64,000 nucleotides of DNA from Wolbachia endosymbiont (group B) of Gerris lacustris (lineage in GTDB: Bacteria > Pseudomonadota > Alphaproteobacteria > Rickettsiales > Anaplasmataceae): assembly GCF_964028355.1 (NCBI RefSeq), contig NZ_OZ034761.1, positions 682,001-746,000 on the forward strand, written 5' to 3'. Position numbers and translations under genes: made by a program. Shown here one piece after another: positions 8,859 through 18,073 of this stretch; within the stretch, counting starts at the first letter, position 1, and every line of letters begins with the position of its first letter. The notes under the pieces are model-generated. The model made no database searches. It worked only from the letters and a program-made list of their open reading frames with translations, and was not told the DNA's origin.

Positions 8859-9721
8859 GAACCTGTACATGATCTCAAGAAAGGAATAAACTAAGAGATA
8901 ATGTATATAAGTTAGGATATATGAGGAGTGTATACCCAAGTGATATAAGTCGGGAAAGATTTGAGATTATATTACCAGATCTAGAATCCTGTAGAAAAAA
9001 AACAAAACCAAGAAAACTGGATTTATATGAGTTATTTTGCGGTGTACTTTATGTGCTAAAAAGTGGCTGTCAGTGGCGAATGCTACCAAAAGAGTTTCCA
9101 AAATGGCGCAATTGTTACGATTACTTCAAGAGATGGAGTAAAAAACCGAATGAAGATAGAGAAAGTGTTCTAGAAATTGTCTTAAAAAAAATTAGTTGGA
9201 GAGGTTCGTTTCAACAGTGGTCGGAATACAAAAACAAGCTTCTGCATCATTGATGCTCAAAGTGTAAAAAACACCGATATTGCTGAAGAAAAAGGTTATG
9301 ATGCCGGCAAGAAAATTTCAGGAATAAAGCGTCATATTGCAGTAGATACGCAAGGTTTGCCACATGCAATTTATATTACTACAGCTAATATCGGAGATCG
9401 TACTGCTGCTGTAGAGATGATTTGTAACGCAAGAAAAAATCTTTCCGAAGTTCAAAATATACTAGTTGATGCAGGTTATACAGGAGAAAATTTTGCAACT
9501 CAAATAAAAACGACTATTGGTGCAACCGTTGAAGTAATAAAACGAAGTGAATTACATACCTTTGTTGTATTGCCAAAAAGGTGGGTTGTAGAGCGTTCTT
9601 TTGCTTGGCTGGAAAAGTGTAGACGGTTATGGAAAAATTGCGAGCGTAAACTCAATACTAGACTACAAATGGTCGTTCTAGCTTTTACTGCCTTGCTCCT
9701 CAAAAGATTATGAACAGGCTC
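8859..9721 (+). mobile_element. IS5-family element inserted in the IS4 element
   Basis: An 863-bp element with ends GAACCTGTACATGATC (left) and GAACAGGCTC (right), flanked by a TAA target duplication (8856-8858, 9722-9724), consistent with the TNA duplications of part of the IS5 family. Fragments of the same element occur at 3945 and 26380. Confidence 0.88.
8921..9713 (+). CDS. IS5-family transposase in two frames
   Basis: The first frame (8921-9253) starts MRSVYPSDISRERF and holds the N-terminal domain with GCQWRMLPKEFPKW. The second holds the catalytic part: IIDAQSVKN with the first Asp, DAGYTGENF with the second, and the C-terminal WVVERSFAWLEKCRR with the Glu. The frames join around 9228-9245 near an AAAAAC run, by a +1 shift. 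Two-frame transposases rescued by frameshifting are known in this family, so it may be functional. Confidence 0.78.
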
Positions 9722-9724
9722 TAA

Positions 9725-11009
9725 GGTAGATACTCTAGTTTTTCTGTACTTGTCTTTTAATGAAAATCGAGACCAAGTTATGGTAAGCTTTTTAAGAAAA
9801 ACTTTCAAACTATTAACTTTATTCTTTAGTGCTAAAAATAACTCTCTAACCCGCCTTTTTAGCTCAATAAATGCCTTTGTTAAGCCAAGTTCTGTATTCT
9901 TTTTCACTTCTGTGCAACCAACTATGCTGTGAAATATAAGAATTGCGCACAATTTAGCATATAGTTCACATAATACTCTGCATGGCTTTCCTTTTAGCTT
10001 ATCAAGTCTGATATGGCTTTTATACAATTTAAATAATTTGCCACCTTACTCTGTAAATCGTTAATACTTGCTCAGCACTAATTTTATTTTCTGGAACATT
10101 AGTTTTGACCAGTTCAACAATTTTTGATTTCTTTTAGAGGATGTATATCCCTGCGATCTTGCTAATCTATTAGCTTTCCTTCTTCTGGCCATATTCAGTT
10201 AGTTTCTGACATATAATTCTTACTCTAATTTTTGCTTCTTTTCCTAACAATACCTCGTTTTCTAAAAATAACTTATCCTCTAAACATTCTAATAACTCCA
10301 TTTTTTGATTTGTTTCTACATCATATATGTTGGTATCGGATTTATAACGACTTATGAAATAAGCTCCTATTTCATTGATTTGTTTAAAAGAACTTGGCAC
10401 AAAATAACCGAGATCAGATATTAGCAAATCATTGCTTAATATATTACTTAAATGTTTCCTATATCCCTGGTCTGATCTTACTCCCTCCGTTAAATTAAGT
10501 TGGTCTATTATCTGATTCATGTAGTCGAAAACTAATTGTAACTTTATTCCAGACTTAGTATTGCTTTCATAGCCACTGTAGCTAGTACCATAACCTTTAT
10601 ACATCTCTTCCATATTGTTAGGTAGAGTAATATAGCTACTGTCCAATAATTTAACACTATTAAATAGCTGTAAGATTTTGCAATCAACTTGCAAGATATT
10701 TTTAAAAAGAACCACAGATTCATTATACATCCTTTTCATAAATTCCACTGCTTCTTCAGTAAATCTAAAATCCAAACCTTGTTTTGTTATATCTATCGAG
10801 TCCTCGTTTAGTAATTGACACATTGTTTCTACGCTACAATTATCAACCCCTATATTACCCAAGACCATGGCTTTTACGAACGATGAACCTTTTAGCTTTC
10901 TCTTTCTTTTTATAAACCTTGTTGTAATTGAGATTTTGTCTACTTTTTCATTAAAAAATTCTTTGAGCTTTTTTGATAAGCTAGTTATTTTATTCATTCG
11001 TTCTCTCAC
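9725..11009 (-). pseudogene. IS4-family transposase, frameshifted and truncated
   Basis: The first 279 codons (from 11009) read normally and include a DDE-like SVKLLDSSYITLP segment and ISDLGYF. Two frame changes follow between about 10,170 and 10,030. The region of the IS4 Y-R-E-K signature reads YRVRW and then breaks, apparently by a short deletion that removes the catalytic Glu. The C-terminal part (LYKSHIRLDKLKGKPCRVL) continues in another frame. The last codons are replaced by the inserted IS5. The element cannot make active transposase. Confidence 0.8.
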
Positions 11010-11152
11010 TAAAAGTATTTCTGGGAGAACTTATACCTTATTATTCTATCTCTTTCATACCTTTTTTTCCTTAACTTGACGCGTATGGTTAAATACACTG
11101 TGTCAAACCGAGAAGTAAAAATAAAATAGAAACAAAAAATGGAGGTTTGACA

Positions 11153-12231
11153 ATGAGTCAAAAAGTAGCAAACAGAACTACCGGATTGGTAAACTATAAA
11201 GAATTAGAAACAAATATCTTATCGTCTATACGAGAAGGAAGACCATTGACGGGAAGAGATGGTACCATTTATAAAAAAACTGCTAGAGGTAAACCTGGAA
11301 GGTGAGATAGTTGTCGGCTGAAAGCGAAGAAAATAATCGAAGAAATTCAAAGACTTTACGGACAAGCATTTGAGCTATTGACACCAAGAGATAGGGAAGG
11401 AGCCACAAGTAGTCAGAAAAAGGCCTACATCCCGAACTTGAAGCAAAGGTTTTAAGCAGAGGCATAGCATCGCATGTAGAAGAGATGTATGACCATAAAA
11501 TATCTGCAGCAGAAATATCAAGTATAATTGTTACCGGTAATTAACGAAAGGTGCAGTCGTCCGCTGCAATCTGTATATCCAATAGTATTCATGGTTTTTT
11601 AAGGTAAAGGAGAACGGGCATTGTGTAAGCAAATGTATGTATAATATATTAGCAAAGTGGAAGAAAAGAAGTTTTATTTGGCTGAAAGTGAGGGAGCTAA
11701 TTTCTGGTTGGGAATGCTAAATGACCTCAAAGAAAGAGGAGTAGATGATAGCTTGCGTTAAAAAGCTTTCCCACAGCTATAAATAGTGTATTTTCCAATG
11801 CAGAAATGTATCGTGCATCAAATAAGGAATTCACTAAAATATGTATCGAGCAAGGATGTGAAAGTTTTCATGAATGATTTGAAAAAAATATATTGTGCTA
11901 CAAGTAGAGAAATAGCCGAGACTTGAACTGGAGGAAAAATGGGGAGAAAAATATCCTTTGGTTTTGGCAGAATAATTGGGAAAATCTGTCTAGTTATTTT
12001 AAATATTCCGGCCCTGTGAGAAAATTAATTTATACCACAAATCCTATTGAGGGGTTACATAGACAGATCAGAAAATTTACTAAAACCAAGGGCTCATTTA
12101 CTAGCTTGTATAAACAGGTATATTGTGCTATAAAGAAGGCAGGAGAAAAATGGACTATGCCTATACATGATTGGGCTTTGACTATGTCTTAACTTGATAT
12201 CTTTTTTCCTTGTAGGTTAAAATTGAGTTGA
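11153..12231 (+). pseudogene. IS256-family transposase, heavily decayed
   Basis: A GGAGG box precedes ATG 11153. The first codons (MSQKVANRTTGLVNYKELE) match the second IS256 copy at 18002. Many small deletions and stops follow. The longest open piece (about 11,940-12,192) keeps the NPIEGLHRQIRKF segment with the catalytic Glu. A stop replaces Gln near the C-terminus. Confidence 0.85.
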
Positions 12232-12270
12232 ACTAAAAATGCGGCTTGACACAGTTTATTTAACACTCCC

Positions 12271-12562
12271 TACCTATCTGAAGTAATTGAAGCTTCTCAA
12301 GTTGCGAAAAATATTTTAAAATCTGAAAGAATGATGTGAAATTTTTTAAGTAAACCAGAAAATATTCCACTACCACGCTGAACAGCAAATTAGGCATTAT
12401 ATCATTTACCGTAAAGGCTCATATTTTACGTAATCAGAGCAAGGAGCTTGAACGGATAATTTCGTTATACTTAACATGAAAACAAAGACGGCTAAACCCT
12501 TTTCACAATCCCCTATCTATCATTTCTTAAACCACTCCCCTGAGCGGGCACTTTTACTTTTA
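12271..12562. other. Intergenic stretch, no recognisable gene
   Basis: Short interrupted frames on the plus strand (for example YLSEVIEASQVAKNILKSE from 12271, then repeated stops) suggest a decayed gene of unknown identity. I see no intact gene or RNA here. Confidence 0.3.
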
Positions 12563-12775
12563 TCAAACCATTCTCTTATTATAATAAGTTGCTTCTATAC
12601 TCAAATTTAGTAACTTCCCTCTAGGCTTATTCTTATTTTGTTCTAAATATTGGTTTTGTTCAAATGCCATTCCCCATTGTATACGACAGCTAGACTCTCT
12701 ATATTTATCAAAACTCTCCTCAGCATTATTTATATCAAGCTTTTTATCTTGTTTTCTTATACCCTCTACCATCAA
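12563..12775 (-). CDS. Small ORF of unknown function
   Basis: A 70-residue, charged and Asn/Gln-rich reading frame (MMVEGIRKQDKKLDINN onwards) with no membrane segment, signal or recognised motif. It starts about 70 bp beyond the end of rnpA on the same strand. It may be a fragment of a larger lost gene, since codons beyond its stop do not continue. Confidence 0.25.
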   Translation of the reverse strand: MMVEGIRKQDKKLDINNAEESFDKYRESSCRIQWGMAFEQNQYLEQNKNKPRGKLLNLSIEATYYNKRMV

Positions 12776-12845
12776 GCACCCACATCTATTAACTTATTTT
12801 AAAAACTTTACTTACCCTATCATAAAAAATATAACTGTAAATACT

Positions 12846-13216
12846 TTAGTGAAAATTTCTTCTTATTTTATCTTTCTTTAAGCAAATATTAAGATCTTTT
12901 TGTAAATTTTTATAGCCTGCTTGCATAATGTTTTTATGGGTTAGTATTATGTAATAGTATCCTACATTACTTATATTAGAAATGCTAACTTTAGCTAGCA
13001 TTCGTAATTGCCTTTTTATTTTATTTCTTTTTGCTGCTTTTCCGACTTTTTTACTGATAGCCAGACCTACTCTAATAACATGAATATACTTTTCAGGTTC
13101 TCTTTCTTTTATAGCATATAGTGATATATATACCCCTCGATAAAAAAGACTGTCAGGTGCTAATCTGTTTTTAAAAGCAAAGGAAAATTCTTTTTTTTTA
13201 TGCTTACTATGCGCAT
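12846..13216 (-). CDS. rnpA: RNase P protein component, frame broken at an A9 run
   Basis: The protein partner of rnpB RNA. The ATG at 13216 overlaps the end of rpmH and reads [10 protein letters not shown] run of nine A bases (13192-13200 as T on the plus strand) then shifts the frame and a stop follows soon. With one extra A the frame continues to a natural stop at 12846 and gives EFSFAFKN and the RnpA signature [18 protein letters not shown]. The rest is well preserved and the gene is normally essential. Transcriptional slippage, or a miscounted homopolymer in the assembly, is more likely than loss. Confidence 0.8.
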
Positions 13217-13341
13217 AATTTATTACACCCTAATGAACGACGCTTATTAAGAATTTTTCTTCCAGCTTTTGTTGACATACGTGAACGAAATCCATGTCTG
13301 TGCTTTCTTTTTAAAATTTTTGCTTGAAATGTGCTTTTCAT
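13207..13341 (-). CDS. rpmH: 50S ribosomal protein L34
   Basis: A 44-residue, very basic protein ([19 protein letters not shown] then [16 protein letters not shown]), the standard L34 sequence pattern. The rpmH-rnpA order with overlapping ends is the usual bacterial arrangement. It is divergent from pstC, with about 107 bp between the starts. Confidence 0.95.
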   Translation of the reverse strand: MKSTFQAKILKRKHRHGFRSRMSTKAGRKILNKRRSLGCNKLCA

Positions 13342-13448
13342 TGTTTTTATATTAATATGACTATTTATTTTAAATTATTTTGCTCTATTGTCAAATAATG
13401 GTCAACTTCTATGGCATTCTTGTTGAATAAAATTTGATATATGGAAAA

Positions 13449-14537
13449 ATGAATTTAATTATAGGCGTACCTGTTTTATTAATCCTTTTATTTTGTTTGA
13501 GTAAGTTTCAAGCAGTAAGTAAAGTTAAGTCTTATATATATTTGAGTTGTATGTGGATGCTACCTTGTTTGTTAGCATTCTATGATGGTTATTTTATAAC
13601 TTCTATTTCTATAGCGTTACTTTTTTTTATGCTGATTTTTATCTTTAAAGGTAAAAGAAATAAGATGGTAAAATTTTTGTTATTTATGGCTTTAGCAATA
13701 TCACTTTTTATCACTTTATTTATAATGCTATCTATTTTTGTTCAGTCCATTTCTTTTTTTAATAAAGTAGCTATTTCAGAATTCTTATTTTGCTTAAAAT
13801 GGAAGCATAATGTAGCTATTATTGGCGAAGGAAAGGTGGGATGTTTTGGTATAGCTCCACTTTTAGTGGGGACATTACTTATAACTATTGTAGCAATGTT
13901 AGTTGCGGTGCCGCTTGGTTTATTTTCTGCAATATATATTAGTGAGTATGCGAGTGAAAAAGTGCGTTATGTTATTAATACAGCCTTACAGGTTTTGTCT
14001 GCTATTCCTACTGTTGTATATGGATACTTCTCAGTTGTATTTTTGTCTTTTTTTATAAAGCAGGTAGCAAATTTTTTTAATTTAAGTATACACTCGGAAA
14101 GTGCTTTGATTGCTGGTTTATCGATCGGGGTAATGATTCTTCCTTTTATTATTTCTTTGCTTGAAGATGCTATAAGATCTGTTCCAAAAAGTTTACGTTA
14201 TGGTTTTATGGCGCTTGGCGCAACACCAGCGGAAACTATATGGCATATAACAATACCTTATGCAATGCCTACAATTTTAAGTGCAATTTTATTATCAATT
14301 TCAAGAGTGATAGGTGAAACAATGATTGTACTAATGGCTGTGGGAATCAATGCAAATTTGACCTTTAATCCTCTCAATTCAGTTACTACTATCACTGTAC
14401 AGATTGCTACATTACTTACCGGAGATCAGGATTTCAATAGTGTGCAAACTCTTGCTGCTTATGCGCTTAGTTTGGTGCTGTTTGTTATTACTTGGCTATT
14501 GAATGCATTTGCATTGTTTATAATGAAACGTAACTAG
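13449..14537 (+). CDS. pstC: Phosphate ABC transporter permease PstC
   Basis: An inner-membrane subunit of the high-affinity phosphate importer. N-terminal helices lie in residues 1-110. The binding-protein-dependent permease core follows, with GIAPLLVGTLLIT, the coupling motif EDAIRSVPKSLRYGFMALGA (EAA loop) and SRVIGETMIV. I use ATG 13449. A TTG 15 bases earlier is possible. The longer N-terminal part fits the alphaproteobacterial PstC form. PstA, PstB and PstS are not in this window. Confidence 0.9.
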   Translation: MNLIIGVPVLLILLFCLSKFQAVSKVKSYIYLSCMWMLPCLLAFYDGYFITSISIALLFFMLIFIFKGKRNKMVKFLLFMALAISLFITLFIMLSIFVQSISFFNKVAISEFLFCLKWKHNVAIIGEGKVGCFGIAPLLVGTLLITIVAMLVAVPLGLFSAIYISEYASEKVRYVINTALQVLSAIPTVVYGYFSVVFLSFFIKQVANFFNLSIHSESALIAGLSIGVMILPFIISLLEDAIRSVPKSLRYGFMALGATPAETIWHITIPYAMPTILSAILLSISRVIGETMIVLMAVGINANLTFNPLNSVTTITVQIATLLTGDQDFNSVQTLAAYALSLVLFVITWLLNAFALFIMKRN

Positions 14538-14621
14538 TAAGTGTTTTAATATTGCAAAATTTCTGTTAATAATATAAGATTTATTTTCTTTAGAAGTTCT
14601 TTTATAGAATTGTAGTGTTAG

Positions 14622-16064
<1,443 letters not shown>

Positions 16065-16066
16065 AG

Positions 16067-16414
16067 ATGGTGAACACTTTTAAGGTGCAATTTCTTTCTC
16101 CTGATAATCGAGTTTTATTCGATGAAGTAGTTTCTCTTTCAGTAAGTGGGCTTGAAGGGGAGCTAATGATTTTAGCCTACCATTCCCCTCACTTAATTTA
16201 TTTATTGCCTGGTATAATTACTGTTCAAATGAGTAACCAGATAAAGGAGAAAGTTGTAATTGACAATGGTGTATTAGAGGTCGCAAATAATAATTGTAGC
16301 ATTGTAACAAATCAAATTCAGTTTTTTGATCATTTGACTCATGGTGAGGAATCATTAAAAAATAAGAGAATTGGTATATATTTAAGTTCTCTTAATGAGA
16401 AACATCTTTCTTAG
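16067..16414 (+). CDS. atpC: ATP synthase F1 subunit epsilon
   Basis: The small rotor subunit of F1. The N-terminal beta-sandwich is complete (FKVQFLSPDNRVLF, LEGELMILAYHSP, VIDNGVLEVANNN). At 115 residues it is shorter than the usual 130-140. The second C-terminal helix, which inhibits ATP hydrolysis in many bacteria, is reduced. It is co-transcribed with atpD (2-bp gap). Confidence 0.92.
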   Translation: MVNTFKVQFLSPDNRVLFDEVVSLSVSGLEGELMILAYHSPHLIYLLPGIITVQMSNQIKEKVVIDNGVLEVANNNCSIVTNQIQFFDHLTHGEESLKNKRIGIYLSSLNEKHLS

Positions 16415-16509
16415 CTGCTTTAAGGCAAAAAATCAATTATCATTCAAATGGCTGTAAGATCGTTGCTCCAAATGCTCTTTTTTCGTTATCCCAGAAACTC
16501 CAAGGTGTC

Positions 16510-16598
16510 ATCCCAGTGCTCCGACACTGGGATCTATTTTTCAAACCAATAGGTTTCTTGCACTACCTCCTATCATTCCAGTGCATGACACTGGAATG
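16510..16598. repeat. Palindromic repeat pair (Wolbachia palindromic-element type)
   Basis: Two hairpins lie in tandem. ATCCCAGTG pairs with CACTGGGAT (16510-16533), and CATTCCAGTG pairs with CACTGGAATG (16574-16598). Related sequences recur near 50536, 50613, 55289, 57200 and inside a gene near 62768. They are dispersed, share the stems and differ in loops. Confidence 0.85.
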
Positions 16599-16643
16599 AC
16601 AAGAGTTGGGTGACAAGAAGAAGCACTGGTTTCACATGCATCT

Positions 16644-16728
16644 TTAAACATTTGCACACTGACTTTGGTTACACACCTTTGAGGGACTGCTGGTTAGGTT
16701 TAGAAGTGAATTACAGCAATCATCATCA
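16644..16728 (-). pseudogene. Displaced 3' end of the coiled-coil gene
   Basis: Joining the bases left of the IS256 target duplication to the gene at 18019 restores an open frame. It continues ...SAFY with SDDDCCNSLLNLTSSPSKVC and eight more residues, then stops at TAA (16644-16646). This appears to be the original C-terminus, separated from its gene by the IS256 at 16737-18073. Confidence 0.75.
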
Positions 16729-16736
16729 CTATAAAA

Positions 16737-18073
16737 GGGAGTGTTAAATAAACTGTGTCAAGCCGCATTTTTAGTTCAACTCAATTTTCAGTCTGTTGGG
16801 AAAGAAAATGTCAAGCTGAAACATAGTTAATGCCCAATTAGGCAAAGCTGTAGTCCACTTTTGCTCTACCTTTTTTATAGCACAATATACCTTTTGTACA
16901 AGGCATTTGTATTAGTAAATGAGCCCTTAGTTTTAGTAAATTTCCTAATTTGTCTATGCAATCCCTCAATTGGATTGGTGGTGTAAATCAGCTTCCTAAC
17001 TGGTCCAGAATACTTAAAATAACCAGACAAATTTTCCCAATTGTTTTGCCATGATTTTGTAACCAAGGGATATTTTTCACTCCATTTTTCTTCCAGCTCA
17101 AGCAAATAATTCTCAGCAATCTCTTTACTTGAAGCACGATATATTTTTTTCAAATCATTTATGAAAACTTTTACATCTTTGCTAGATACATACTTCAGTG
17201 AATTCCTTATCTGATGCACTATGCATAGCTGTACTTCTGCTTTAGGAAATACACTATTTATAGCGGTAGGAAAGCTTTTTAGCCCATCAATACAGGCAAT
17301 TAGAATATCTTCTACTCCTCTTTCTTTGAGGTCATTTAGTACTCCCAACCAGAAGTTAGCTCCTTCACTTTCAGCCAAATAAAAACCTAATACTTCTTTT
17401 CTGCCATTTTGATTTATGCCCAATATATTATACATACATTTACTTATGCAATGTCCGTCCTCCTTGACCTTAAAAAACATGCCATCCATAAATACTATTG
17501 GATACACTGATTGTAGTGGGCGGCTGCGCCATTCATTGATTACTGGTAGCAGTTTATCGGTAATACTAGATATCTCTGCTGCTGATATTTTGTGGTCATA
17601 TATTTCCTCAACATGTGAAGCTATATCTCTGTATCCCATGCCACTGGCATATGTGCTTAAGACCTTTGCTTCAAGTTCTGGATGTAGGCTTGTTTGCCTT
17701 TTTTTGACTATTTGTGGTTCAAAGCTTCCCTCCCTATCTCTTGGTGTTAGCAGCTCAAATGAGCCTGCACTCGTGCGTAAAGTTTTTGCGTTTCTCCCAT
17801 TTCTTCGGTTATTTTCTTCACTTTCAGCTGACATGTAGCTTTCTATTTCACCTTCCAGACTTGCCTCTAGCAACCTTTTTATAAACGGTGTTAATGCTCC
17901 ATCTCTTCCTGTCAATGGTCTTCCTTCTCGTATAGATGACAGGATATTTGTTTCTAATTCTTTATAATCTACCAAACCAGTAGTTCTATTTGCTTGACTC
18001 ATATCAAACCTCCATTTTTTATATCAATTTATTACTTTTTTTTTCGGTTTGACACACTTTTTTGAACGTTCCC
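16737..18073 (-). mobile_element. IS256-family element with 8-bp target duplication
   Basis: A 1,337-bp element from GGGAGTGTTAAATAAACTG to its inverted partner ending GAACGTTCCC. CTATAAAA is duplicated exactly at 16729-16736 and 18074-18081, the 8-bp duplication typical of IS256. It interrupts the 3' end of the coiled-coil gene. Confidence 0.93.
16771..18002 (-). CDS. IS256-family transposase, frameshifted near the end
   Basis: A mutator-type DDE transposase. The Asp residues are in YPIVFMDGMFF and IACIDGLKSFP and the Glu is in NPIEGLHRQIRKF, all in the intact first 375 codons (to 16875). One base is missing near 16,885-16,895 compared with the copy at 11153, so the last about 35 residues fall in another frame ending at 16771. 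The catalytic core is complete, and the effect of the altered tail is unknown. Confidence 0.85.

Larger units (their letters stand above)
8806..11090 (-). mobile_element. IS4-family element inserted in an IS256 terminal repeat
   Basis: Inverted ends AACCATACGCGTCAAGTTAAG (left) and its complement (right) are nearly perfect, and AAATA is duplicated on both sides (8801-8805, 11091-11095). Removing the element restores a continuous IS256 left end. It is itself interrupted by an IS5 at 8859-9721. Without IS5 it would be about 1.42 kb. Confidence 0.85.
8792..12270 (+). mobile_element. IS256-family element carrying nested insertions
   Basis: The left terminal repeat begins GGGAATGTTAAATA at 8792 and is interrupted at once by an IS4-family element (8806-11090). 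It resumes at 11091 with a duplicated AAATA and then CACTGTGTCAAACCG. The right repeat ends in TTTAACACTCCC at 12270. It pairs with the second IS256 at 16737. No clear 8-bp target duplication flanks it, so one edge may have been rearranged. Its transposase is dead. Confidence 0.82.

Noticed and set aside
11923-12192. A separate 89-residue gene
   Set aside because: It is the C-terminal remnant of the dead IS256 transposase, with the same NPIEGLHRQ segment as the other copy.
16510-16598. Possible CRISPR array from repeated palindromes
   Set aside because: Only two stems at a locus, different from each other, with no equal spacers and no cas gene.
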